Of a stretch of DNA of 64,000 bases, positions 17,274 through 26,073 are shown in pieces (position 1 is the first letter of the stretch; each line of letters starts with the position of its first letter). The stretch is from contig CAMBEP010000004.1 of assembly GCA_945865635.1 (NCBI GenBank), forward strand, positions 89,703-153,702, in the 5' to 3' direction. A program made the position numbers and the translations under genes. This DNA is from Candidatus Kuenenia stuttgartensis. Lineage in GTDB: Bacteria > Planctomycetota > Planctomycetia > Isosphaerales > Isosphaeraceae. Under the pieces are notes generated by a model. It worked only from the letters and a program-made list of their open reading frames with translations. It had not been told where the DNA came from and did not search any database.

Positions 17274-18977
17274 ATGGATTGGCGGGTCAAGTGGCTTACA
17301 ACTGGACTTCTCCCGCTTTTGGCGGCAACCACTTCGTTTGGTTTTCAGGGTGCCCTGGGCGATCCGACGAAAGAATTTACGAACCCGATTGCCAAGGTGA
17401 TCATCGATCGGGGCAGCCCGCAATTGCTTGCGAAACTCTCAGGCGATTCCCGGCCGGGTTATTTGGCGATGTGCACATTGGCCCTGATCAAATGCGGGCA
17501 ACCGAAGGGTAGCCCTGAGATATCGTCCGCATTGGATGTTTTGTCAAAGCGGGTCACATCGTCGGCTTATGATGCTGTTGAGGGCGAGGACAAGTCGGTT
17601 TATGAAGCGGCGGCGATATTGATTGTGCTTGCCAATGCGGAACCAGAAAAGTATTTGAAACAGATTGAGAATCTGGCAGCATTTATTGTCGCCAATCAGA
17701 CACCAAGTGGCTCGTGGGGGTATGCAGGTTTTGCGGCAACACCGGGTGCGGGCGATACGTCGATGACCCAGTTTGCCTTGCTGGGTCTTTGGGAAGCGAC
17801 AAATCTGGAAATACGCATTTCGCCGAATGTTTTTGACAAAGCGGCGAACTGGCTACTTAAAACACAGAGGAGCTCCGGTGGATTTACGTATCAGCCGTTG
17901 AAAGCGGAGCGTGAGCCGAGCATTTCCTTGACAGCGGCGGGCGCGAGTGGCCTTTTGATTTGCCAATCGCAATTGACACAGTTGCGGGCCCGGGTTGTGG
18001 AGAAAATCGGGAACAAGCCGAAGAGCAAGCTGCTGGTAAGTATAGACCCTGAAGGCAATGAGAGCAGTGCGACGGATCAGCCCAAGGCCCGTGGCCTGTC
18101 GACATCGTCGGATGAGATGCGGCGAGGGATTGAGCGAGCCATGGGGTGGCTGGCGTCCAATTTTGGTGTTGAGAACATGTGGGGCGAGACGCCGTATTAT
18201 GGGCTTTATTCGATGGAGCGGGTGGCGTCGCTGAGCGATGTGGAAGTGATTGGCTCCAAGGCATGGTATGACATGGGCCTGAGTTACATCAATTCGCATT
18301 TGAATTCGACGGGGATGGTGGAATCGGCTTATGGGGCAGAAGTGAACACGGCCTGGGCCATGCTTTTTGCAGCCCGGAGCACACGGGACTCGATCCAGAA
18401 GGCTGAGAAGCGGCGGCTGGGTGCTGCCAACATGCTGGGCGGTCGGGGTTTGCCTAAGAATCTCAATGATCTAGTGATTCGGGCAGGTCGGGTGGGAGTG
18501 AGCCCCATGACCGGAGCCGTGGAAGGCATGCTGGACGCACTCTCGGATCCAAAACTTCAAGACACAGCGGCCGCCGAAGCGGGTCTGATGGATGCCTACA
18601 GTCGACAGGGTGCAGCCGCACTGAGGCCATTCAAGGATCGATTGATTCGGCTGGTGCGGTCGCCTGACCCGCAATTGCGGCTGATATCGATCTGGTGTCT
18701 TTCCAGGCTGGGTGAGCGAAGTGTTTTGCCATTGATTTTGGATAGCCTGGCGGATGAGCAGGACAGTGTTGCTGTGGAGGCTGGCAAGGGGCTCCAGTAT
18801 CTGTCGCGCCGGCTGGTAGGGTTTGGCCCTGAGATCAGTGATTCAGCGGATCGAACCGTGGCGGCGAACAAGAAAGCCGAGGCTGCCAGAGAGTGGCGAA
18901 TCTACTTCCGCGATGCCCTCGCGTCCTCAAGTTCCGATGATAAACCGGTGGCCAAAGCCCCGGGGGCCAAACCATGA
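17274..18977 (+). CDS. Exported prenyltransferase/squalene-oxidase-repeat and HEAT-repeat protein
   Basis: Protein of 567 residues. A signal peptide (MDWRVKWLTTGLLPLLAATT) is followed by alpha/alpha-toroid repeats as in squalene cyclases: VANQTPSGSWGYAGF, TSMTQFALLGLWEA, RSSGGFTYQP, MWGETPYYGLYSMERVA, EVNTAWAMLF. The acidic catalytic motif of cyclases (DxDD) is not seen, so it is probably a binding scaffold rather than an enzyme. The last 150 residues carry HEAT-like repeats (DPKLQDTAAAEAGLMDAYSR, DPQLRLISIWCLSRLGERSV). ATG 17274 is preferred over 17214 because it gives a clean leader. It overlaps the next gene by four bases. Confidence 0.75.
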   Translation: MDWRVKWLTTGLLPLLAATTSFGFQGALGDPTKEFTNPIAKVIIDRGSPQLLAKLSGDSRPGYLAMCTLALIKCGQPKGSPEISSALDVLSKRVTSSAYDAVEGEDKSVYEAAAILIVLANAEPEKYLKQIENLAAFIVANQTPSGSWGYAGFAATPGAGDTSMTQFALLGLWEATNLEIRISPNVFDKAANWLLKTQRSSGGFTYQPLKAEREPSISLTAAGASGLLICQSQLTQLRARVVEKIGNKPKSKLLVSIDPEGNESSATDQPKARGLSTSSDEMRRGIERAMGWLASNFGVENMWGETPYYGLYSMERVASLSDVEVIGSKAWYDMGLSYINSHLNSTGMVESAYGAEVNTAWAMLFAARSTRDSIQKAEKRRLGAANMLGGRGLPKNLNDLVIRAGRVGVSPMTGAVEGMLDALSDPKLQDTAAAEAGLMDAYSRQGAAALRPFKDRLIRLVRSPDPQLRLISIWCLSRLGERSVLPLILDSLADEQDSVAVEAGKGLQYLSRRLVGFGPEISDSADRTVAANKKAEAAREWRIYFRDALASSSSDDKPVAKAPGAKP

Positions 18978-19918
18978 GCACAGATGCTGCAATGGCGCCT
19001 CGGGAATCGATTGGTACAGGCCGGATTATACGGGGAGAGACCCAGTATGACCGAACGGTTTCGGGCTTGATAGCGATGATTCTTGGTGTGGCATCGGTCG
19101 TGGGCTGGCTGTTTATTCAGTATATGGCGATGCAGGCGTTTAATGGTCCGATGTCGGCGCCTCTGGAGATTATTGAAGTTTCTGGAGGTGGCGGCGGGAG
19201 TCTTGAGGGTAATGTTGGCGATTCCGAGACGATCGAGGTTCCGGGAGCGGCTTATGGGGCAGCGGCGTCGAATAATGAGTCGAATGCATCGGACTTTGAG
19301 GAGCCAAGTGTGGCGATGACGCCGAACCTGGTTTTTGATGGTCTGGTGGGCGATGGTGAATCCGTGATGACGCAGGATCTTGGCCCTTCGGTGAATTCTG
19401 GAGGGGCTCTCTCCACAGGGCGGAGGTCGAGCCAGAAAGGCACGGGGCGGGCGGGTTATGGGTTTGGTCCAGGCACGGGTGGCGTGCCTCGGGAGCAGCG
19501 CTGGAATATCATCTACGATTCGGGCCAGACGGCGGATGAATATGCCAAAGCCCTTGATGCAATGGGAATTGAGGTTGCCGTTTCGAATGGCAATGAGCTG
19601 ACCTATGCCAAGAATTTATCGAGCCCCAAGCCCCAGGTGCGCAAGGGCGCGCCTGATACGGAACAGAGGCTCTATTTTCTTTGGCTGGGCGGTGGTCGCA
19701 AAGCGATTGATCAGCAGCTTTTCCGCAATGCGGGGATCGATCCTGGGCAGGGTGCGATTTTCCATTTTTATTCGAAGGAATTGGCGGATCGTCTGGCTCA
19801 GCTTGAGGTTGGTTATGCCAAGCGTCAGCCTGGCCAGATCAAGCGGACACGATTTCGGGTGTCGAAGAATGGGAACAGTTACGACTTGGTTGTGGCATCG
19901 CAGGAACCGCTTCGGTGA
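18974..19918 (+). CDS. Single-pass membrane protein of unknown function
   Basis: Protein of 314 residues. A cytoplasmic head of about 28 residues is followed by one membrane segment (VSGLIAMILGVASVVGWLFI), a Gly- and acid-rich low-complexity stretch (about residues 68-170), and a folded C-terminal domain (RWNIIYDSGQTADEYAKALD, RLYFLWLGGGRKAIDQQLFR, AIFHFYSKELADRLAQLE, TRFRVSKNG). The layout of short head, anchor, flexible linker and globular end resembles TonB- or TolA-like proteins, but no family could be named. It is translationally coupled to the toroid protein and lies before the FHA/propeller gene. Confidence 0.65.
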   Translation: MSTDAAMAPRESIGTGRIIRGETQYDRTVSGLIAMILGVASVVGWLFIQYMAMQAFNGPMSAPLEIIEVSGGGGGSLEGNVGDSETIEVPGAAYGAAASNNESNASDFEEPSVAMTPNLVFDGLVGDGESVMTQDLGPSVNSGGALSTGRRSSQKGTGRAGYGFGPGTGGVPREQRWNIIYDSGQTADEYAKALDAMGIEVAVSNGNELTYAKNLSSPKPQVRKGAPDTEQRLYFLWLGGGRKAIDQQLFRNAGIDPGQGAIFHFYSKELADRLAQLEVGYAKRQPGQIKRTRFRVSKNGNSYDLVVASQEPLR

Positions 19919-19993
19919 GTGGAACGGATTGGGGTCGAGGGATCTTTTTCCGTTCAAAAGGCTTCGTGCAACTAGAAAATCAGGAACTTTCGA

Positions 19994-22900
19994 ATGGCTC
20001 ACTTGGAATTGCATGGTTCCGGAACCAAGGTTCAATCTGTAGATCTGCCCAAGGCAGGCAATCTGCTGATTGGATCTGATGCCGTCTGCGATATCCAAAT
20101 TCTTGATACGGAAGTTCAGCCGATTCATGCCCGCCTGAGAATACAGCAGGGGCAGATGCAGGTCGAGGCCACACCGGAAGGCAAGTCGTTTCGTCATAAC
20201 GGCCGGCGAGTGGCTCAGTGTATGGTGGCGGCGGGCGATGAGCTTGGTTTTGGTGGTTATAGGGCGATTTATTTTGCAGGCGAACCCGATTCTAAACCCG
20301 CTCAAAAGCCTGTTGAAAAGCCTGTTCAAAAGCCGGCTCCGGCACCCGCTCCTACGCCGCAGAAGTCTGCCGCCGCGCGGCCAGAGCCTGTGAAGGCGAA
20401 GCCGGCCGCTCCGGTTGAGCTTTCCTGGGACGATTTCTCAGAGCCCGTGCCGGTCAGCCCCAAGACAGCCAAGACATCAGCCAAGCCTGAGAAAATATCA
20501 GATTCCAGTGCCAGTTCCGCACCCTTATCTGCCGAAACGGGCCAGCGTTCCTGGCTCGACCGACTGCTTGGCAAGGCCGCAGTGAAGCCTTTGACTGAAG
20601 GGGAGCCGATTGTGGCGGTGGCCGGTGGCCGGGGCCTGACCACTTTTGCTGATGAGGAAGCCACGGGCCGCAAGCTGGCCACAGCCCCTTTGATTGTCCT
20701 GCTGGTGATGACGCTGGCGGGCCTGAGTGTAACGGCTTTTGGGCTTTGGTGGGTGATAGACCGGACGCGGGCAAACCGGGCTTTTGATTCAGGCGTTGCG
20801 GCTTATGAAAACGGGGATTTTCGATCCGCTTCGGAGCGTCTGACGGGCTTCTTGCGAATGCGGCCCGAAGAAAAGAGGTCCTCCAAGGCACATGTTCTGG
20901 AGACTTTGTCAAGGGTTCGGGAGCTCACCTCCGGCGCATCTCCGCAGCTTGCGGGCGGCTTGACGATCGCGCTGAAGGAATTGCCACCACTTGTGGATGA
21001 GCCTGCCTGGAAGGACCTCCAGATGGATACGTCGGAGGCCGTTGCGACACTGACACGTGACCTTGCGGCCAAGGCCAAGCAAAATGGGTCGGTTGAGACA
21101 GTGGATCAGGCCCGATCCGCTTACCGCCTGCATACAGAGCTGGCAGGCGATGCGGCGGCTCAGCAGCGAACCCGTCTGAAGGTGGATCAGTTCATGGCCG
21201 AGGCGGAAGCGGCGGTTGCCAAGGGAGAGGCCCGTACCCAGGCCTTGGCGGCGATGGACGATGCGCTCAAGGCTCGCGACAGTCAATCGGTTTTTCAGAC
21301 CCGGGATGGGCTTTTGGCGAAATATCCGGAACTCTTGACCGATTCGGTGATTTCCAAAAAGCTTGAGACGGCCAACCAGCAAGTGCAAGAGAATGTCAAG
21401 CTTTTGAAGATCAGTCGGGAGGCCTCTCGCGAGGAATTCCCAAAGACTCTTGGTATGCCACAAACCCTTTTTACTCGGGGCGCTTTTACAGACTCTGAGA
21501 CGGTCAGGCTTGAGAGTCCGCCCGCACCCAACCAGATTGCTGTGGTTTCGGGCGGTGGATTGATTGTCGGCCTCGACCAGCGTTCGGGTTCCGTCCTGTG
21601 GCAGAGGCCATCAGGAAGTCAGTCTGGATTCGAGCCACTTTTGATTCCGGAAGAGTCTCCGCCCTCGGTTCTGGCTTACGATGACCGTGATCAATCCATT
21701 CTGAGGCTGGCGCTGGCGGATGGAAAGTTGATCTGGAGGCAGCCCTTGGGCGATACGCCCAGGACGGCTCCGCTAGTGCTTGGAAACAGGTTGATTTTGG
21801 CCTTGCCCGTGAAGGGCCAGCTGGTTTGGGTCGACCTGGGCACAGGCCGCGTGAATGATGGCCTGGACCTGAAGTGGCCCTTGACAGGGTCTGTGATTGC
21901 ATCTGCCAACAATCAGACACTTTACGTGCCTGCCGATCAATCGGTTCTGTTCATGATCCAGGTGGAGCCGAAAGCCTGCCTGAGAAGCATCTATCTGGGG
22001 CATCGAACAACGGCCTTGAGGGTTCCCCCGATTCGTTCCGGGCGATTTCTGATTTTTCCTGAGAATCGGGATCTGAATCTTGGATCATTGCAGACCTGGC
22101 TGATTGACGATCGCGGAACCAATATGCAGAGGCTTCAGCAGGAGCCGCTTGAGGGCTGGTCGTGGTTCAAGGTGGGTCAGCAGGGCAATCTGCTTTGGGC
22201 GTCGCATGATCGGGGCGGGTTCAGCATCTTCAGCATTGGCGACTACACGCTGGCCAAGCCGTTGTCCAAAGTGGGGCATAGCGCTGCGACCAAATCGCCT
22301 TCGCATTCGACATCGACGATCTCTGTGGGTCAGCGGGAGGCACTGGTTCTGGACCGAACCATCAAGCATTACAGGCTTGACCCGCAGTCAGGCCGTTTGG
22401 ATGTCCTGCGTTCGTGGGAGCTTCCCGATGGGCTTCCAGCAAGCTCGATCAAGAAGTTCGATGATTACGTCTATCTCGTTTTTCTCTCTGTCAACAGGGA
22501 TTTGGGCCGCACCGTGATGGCGATCGATTTGCGACAGGATCAACCACTTTGGACAACATCGTGGGGGCTGCCTTTGGAGTTGGCCAACCCGTCGGTGATC
22601 GACTCGAAATTGAGCTGGCTGGATCCCTCTGGGCAGATGATCGATTCGGGTCTCAAGCAGTCCGATGAATCGGTCGCGGTGGAATGGAAATCGAGGCCGC
22701 TCAAGCCCGGCCCGCAGTCGGGAGAGGCTGGAGCGTCAGAAATCGAACAACGGTGGGTCTGGCACGATGACGGAACATTACGCATTGGTCTTTCCGATAG
22801 CCACCCGAACCAGATTCAGATTCAGGAACCCGGTCAGCCTCAGCCGCACACTCTGACTTTACCGATTCCGACCAGGCTGGCACCGGTGAAGCTCGACAAT

Positions 22901-23653
22901 CTGCTTTTCATTGCCGGCGAAGGTGGCGAGGTTGCGATCGCTTCGGCTGAGGATGGCTCGCCGAAGGGGCAGCCGTTTGTGCCGGACTATGAAAAATCGG
23001 CACTTTGGTCTTGGTCCGCGATTGTGGTTCTGGAAGACAGGTCGGTGGTTCTAGCAGACACCACGGGCCGCTTGGTCAGGCTGGTTGTGGAGCAGGATCC
23101 GCCACGGCTCCGGCAGACGGCCCGAGTCCAGGTTGAGGGCAAGTTTGCAGGCACTCTGGTCTCCACAGGTAGGGCAGTGCTCGCCCTGTTGGCCGATGGG
23201 TCGGTTTTCTCGTTGGCAGGGCGGGACTTGTCCGTCCAGACAAAATGGACATTTCCAGGTGCAGGAACGCGTCTGACGCGCGTCTCTGACAACAAGAGCA
23301 TGATTTTTCATCCGACCGGGATCGTGCGAGTGATTGACGCATCCGGGCAGAGTGAGATTGAATCGAAAACAGCTTCGGTCATGCCGCTAGGCAAGCCTCT
23401 GCTCAAGAGCAACCAATTGGTCTGGCTGACTCAGGCCAACCAGACGGAATTGGTGGTCTGGTTGCTGAGCGAACCGAACCCCGTGAAATATCCTCTGAAG
23501 ACCTGGGTGCTTGGTCCATTGATTCCGGATCAGGATGGCTGGATTGTCGTCGAGCGGCCCGGTGTTTTACGGCGGATTCCCAAATCGGTGCTGCAAGGGC
23601 AGAATCCCGCCGCAACGGCCGCAGTCTCATTGAAGGTTGAGGGCAAGCCATGA
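19994..23653 (+). CDS. FHA-domain, membrane-anchored PQQ-like beta-propeller protein
   Basis: Large protein of 1219 residues in four parts. Residues 1-95 form an FHA domain (LIGSDAVCDIQIL, PIHARLRI, RHNGRRV). A Pro/Ala/Lys-rich linker runs to about 180. One membrane helix (LIVLLVMTLAGLSVTAFGLW) lies near residues 235-255. A TPR-like helical part (AFDSGVAAYENGDFRSASER) leads into a long propeller from about residue 500 with PQQ-type repeats (GGGLIVGLDQRSGSVLWQRP, DGKLIWRQPLG). The FHA end should be cytoplasmic and the propeller outside the cytoplasmic membrane. The phosphothreonine-binding Arg and Ser of canonical FHA domains are Ser and Gln/Pro here. AGGAA lies about eight bases before the ATG. 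Confidence 0.8.
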   Translation: MAHLELHGSGTKVQSVDLPKAGNLLIGSDAVCDIQILDTEVQPIHARLRIQQGQMQVEATPEGKSFRHNGRRVAQCMVAAGDELGFGGYRAIYFAGEPDSKPAQKPVEKPVQKPAPAPAPTPQKSAAARPEPVKAKPAAPVELSWDDFSEPVPVSPKTAKTSAKPEKISDSSASSAPLSAETGQRSWLDRLLGKAAVKPLTEGEPIVAVAGGRGLTTFADEEATGRKLATAPLIVLLVMTLAGLSVTAFGLWWVIDRTRANRAFDSGVAAYENGDFRSASERLTGFLRMRPEEKRSSKAHVLETLSRVRELTSGASPQLAGGLTIALKELPPLVDEPAWKDLQMDTSEAVATLTRDLAAKAKQNGSVETVDQARSAYRLHTELAGDAAAQQRTRLKVDQFMAEAEAAVAKGEARTQALAAMDDALKARDSQSVFQTRDGLLAKYPELLTDSVISKKLETANQQVQENVKLLKISREASREEFPKTLGMPQTLFTRGAFTDSETVRLESPPAPNQIAVVSGGGLIVGLDQRSGSVLWQRPSGSQSGFEPLLIPEESPPSVLAYDDRDQSILRLALADGKLIWRQPLGDTPRTAPLVLGNRLILALPVKGQLVWVDLGTGRVNDGLDLKWPLTGSVIASANNQTLYVPADQSVLFMIQVEPKACLRSIYLGHRTTALRVPPIRSGRFLIFPENRDLNLGSLQTWLIDDRGTNMQRLQQEPLEGWSWFKVGQQGNLLWASHDRGGFSIFSIGDYTLAKPLSKVGHSAATKSPSHSTSTISVGQREALVLDRTIKHYRLDPQSGRLDVLRSWELPDGLPASSIKKFDDYVYLVFLSVNRDLGRTVMAIDLRQDQPLWTTSWGLPLELANPSVIDSKLSWLDPSGQMIDSGLKQSDESVAVEWKSRPLKPGPQSGEAGASEIEQRWVWHDDGTLRIGLSDSHPNQIQIQEPGQPQPHTLTLPIPTRLAPVKLDNLLFIAGEGGEVAIASAEDGSPKGQPFVPDYEKSALWSWSAIVVLEDRSVVLADTTGRLVRLVVEQDPPRLRQTARVQVEGKFAGTLVSTGRAVLALLADGSVFSLAGRDLSVQTKWTFPGAGTRLTRVSDNKSMIFHPTGIVRVIDASGQSEIESKTASVMPLGKPLLKSNQLVWLTQANQTELVVWLLSEPNPVKYPLKTWVLGPLIPDQDGWIVVERPGVLRRIPKSVLQGQNPAATAAVSLKVEGKP

Positions 23654-26073
23654 CGACCACTTTCAGCATTTTGAGACGACTTCCAGCAATTGCCGTTTCC
23701 ATGCTTTTTTGGGCTGGTTTGTATTCAGGTTCAAGCTCTTCCGGGCAAGCGGTTGCTGCCAAGCCGGCCACGAAAGCGGTGGCATCCGCAGCCGGCCCGG
23801 AAACACTTTTGACGAAATCGCCCTTCGATCGGATCAGCCTGACGGACGGGTCAGAGGTGGAGGTCGAGCCGCTTGCTCCGCGGCCCCTGCCGGCGGCCCG
23901 GAAGTCGCCATTCAATCGCGTTGCGCGAAGGCAAAGAACCCCCGAGGAAGAGGCCAAGATCAAAGAGGTGGAAAAGGACCCTGCCATTCGGATCACCGTT
24001 CAGCCGGTCGAAGCGGACGGAGCCGAATATTTGTTATACAGGGAAGACATAAAATCGATTCTCTATTTCGACGACATGCTTCTGCTGGAAGCCAACCGGC
24101 TGATCGCCATTTCCGATTTTGCCAAAGCCTTTGAATACCTGCTTCTGGTACATGGCCGGGACCCGAAATGGAATGGCTTGGTCGATAGCTATCTGAGTCT
24201 ACTTATGGCTGAGGCTCGCCAGCGGTTTGATGCATCGGACCATTCGGCCGGCTTGCAGTACATCACTGAGGTGCTCGTAAAAAAACCGGGAGATTCGGAA
24301 GCGAAACGACTTGCGATCAAGGGGCTGGAGCAATTGGCGGCGGCGGATCTGACCAATTCCCGATTCGAGCGTCTGCGCGAAGTTCAGCAGAGAATGCAGA
24401 ACATTGATAAATCGGCTGCGGCCATTGGGACACTCTCAGCCAAACTTCAGACTGTCGCGACACAAAGGCTGGCGACGGCCTCGGCAGATGGCCCTGAACG
24501 GCTCGATCAATTGAATGAAGCGTATCGGGCCTGGCCAGAGACTCCGGGTTTGTCCGAAGCCCTGGCCGAGGCACAAAAGCGATGGCCCACGGTTCGGGTC
24601 GCTGTGCGGGAGTCGATCCAGCAGCCCTCGCGTGTGTGGGGGGTATCAAAACCGAACCAGCGAGCCACCAAGCTCGGTTTTTTGCCGCTTTTGGCCGACC
24701 TTCAGGAGGATTCGTTCAAGGGCCGATCCGCTCACCAATTGCTTGAGCGATTTGAAATGTCGGACCTGACCACGGCCAGCCTGATTTTAAAGCCTGGCCT
24801 GAAATGGTCGAATGGGCGAGCCATCAACTCAAGGGATGTGGTGGCGGCCCTAAGCTCTTGGGCATTGCCTTCAAGCCCGGCTTACAACGGAGTCTGGGCC
24901 AGTCTTGTAGACTCCGTATCAGCCTCTGATGAGCGCAAGATTCAAGTGAAATTCACACGCCCGATTTTTCAGCCCGAGAGCTGGTTTTTGAGGCCAATCG
25001 GACCGGCTGAAACCAGTCAGGCCGAGAAAATCTCGGCCGCTGCCTGGATCGGTTCCGGGGCGTATCGGTGGGCCGGCCAGCGCGTGGAATCTCTGGGTCC
25101 TGAAAGTATTTTTGAGCGGATTGGGGATCAGACTTCGGGTCTGTTCCGAATTCGCGAACTGATTTTTGACGACGATCTGGACGGCTGGCAGGCCTTGCTC
25201 GACGGACGGGTAGATGTCCTGGAGCATCTTCCGACCTTCCTTACGGCGGAAAAGTCGCCCAGCGACCAGGTCGCAATCGCCTCTTATTCCGTGCCTGAAA
25301 TTCATATGCTGGCCCTTGACGGGCGTCAGGAACTGCTGGCCAACCGGTCGCTTCGCCGGGCACTTGGATATGCCTTGAACCGCGCCGAAGTGCTTGAAGA
25401 GCAATTTCTTGGCCGCCCCCCCACTGTCGAGGAATTTGTAGCCGATGGGCCGTTTCCCAAGGGCTCTGCCTGGGACGACCCTGAGACCAAATCGCAGCCA
25501 GCCGATCCGGCCATGGCCGCCCTTCTGTTTGCTTCTGCTCGCAGGGAAATGAAAGTGGAGCGAATCAAGCTGACTCTGGATCATCCGAGGCGTCCCGATA
25601 TCAATCGTTCGATCGCGAAAATTGCCGACCTTCTTAGAGGTTACGGCCTGGACATCTCTTTGAAGAGCTGGTCCGCCAGCGAGCTTGAAGAGCGTCTGGC
25701 ATCAGGCCAGCCGTTCCAGATGGCCTGGCGATTTGTGAGCCCGTCGACAAATCATTTTGAGATCGGAGGCTGGATTAGTCCATCGCTTTACGCCCCTCCA
25801 TCCGCCAATGGTCTGGCCGCCCTGGCGAGCCCGCTCGCCCTCTCCCAAGTGCTGGATGTGGAACGCACCTGGAATGAGAATCTGGTGCGTCAGTCAGGCC
25901 GCTTCATTGATCGCCTGTGTCGCGAGGAAGTGCCCCTGATTCCGCTCTGGCAAGTGCCTCGCCGCTTTGCCTGGCGTAAAAGTGTCGCGGGCCTAAAGCC
26001 GGGCCTTGATGGGATTTATCAAAATATTCACGACTGGTCGGTGGCGTCCGAGGTGAAAGTCAAAAAGCCATGA
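23650..26073 (+). CDS. Exported family-5 extracellular solute-binding protein with TPR-like N-terminal part
   Basis: Protein of 807 residues. A signal peptide (MTTTFSILRRLPAIAVSMLF) and an Ala-rich stretch precede a helical, tetratricopeptide-like part (about residues 120-290; FAKAFEYLLLVHGRD, HSAGLQYITEVL). The rest resembles peptide/nickel-binding proteins (SBP_bac_5): LILKPGLKWSNGRAINSRDV, VKFTRPIFQPESWFL, NRSLRRALGYALNRAEVLEE, WDDPETKSQPADPAMAALLF. No permease or ATPase genes lie nearby, so it is not an ordinary ABC importer component; it may sense or present a ligand within this envelope operon. It overlaps both neighbours by four bases. Confidence 0.78.
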   Translation: MTTTFSILRRLPAIAVSMLFWAGLYSGSSSSGQAVAAKPATKAVASAAGPETLLTKSPFDRISLTDGSEVEVEPLAPRPLPAARKSPFNRVARRQRTPEEEAKIKEVEKDPAIRITVQPVEADGAEYLLYREDIKSILYFDDMLLLEANRLIAISDFAKAFEYLLLVHGRDPKWNGLVDSYLSLLMAEARQRFDASDHSAGLQYITEVLVKKPGDSEAKRLAIKGLEQLAAADLTNSRFERLREVQQRMQNIDKSAAAIGTLSAKLQTVATQRLATASADGPERLDQLNEAYRAWPETPGLSEALAEAQKRWPTVRVAVRESIQQPSRVWGVSKPNQRATKLGFLPLLADLQEDSFKGRSAHQLLERFEMSDLTTASLILKPGLKWSNGRAINSRDVVAALSSWALPSSPAYNGVWASLVDSVSASDERKIQVKFTRPIFQPESWFLRPIGPAETSQAEKISAAAWIGSGAYRWAGQRVESLGPESIFERIGDQTSGLFRIRELIFDDDLDGWQALLDGRVDVLEHLPTFLTAEKSPSDQVAIASYSVPEIHMLALDGRQELLANRSLRRALGYALNRAEVLEEQFLGRPPTVEEFVADGPFPKGSAWDDPETKSQPADPAMAALLFASARREMKVERIKLTLDHPRRPDINRSIAKIADLLRGYGLDISLKSWSASELEERLASGQPFQMAWRFVSPSTNHFEIGGWISPSLYAPPSANGLAALASPLALSQVLDVERTWNENLVRQSGRFIDRLCREEVPLIPLWQVPRRFAWRKSVAGLKPGLDGIYQNIHDWSVASEVKVKKP

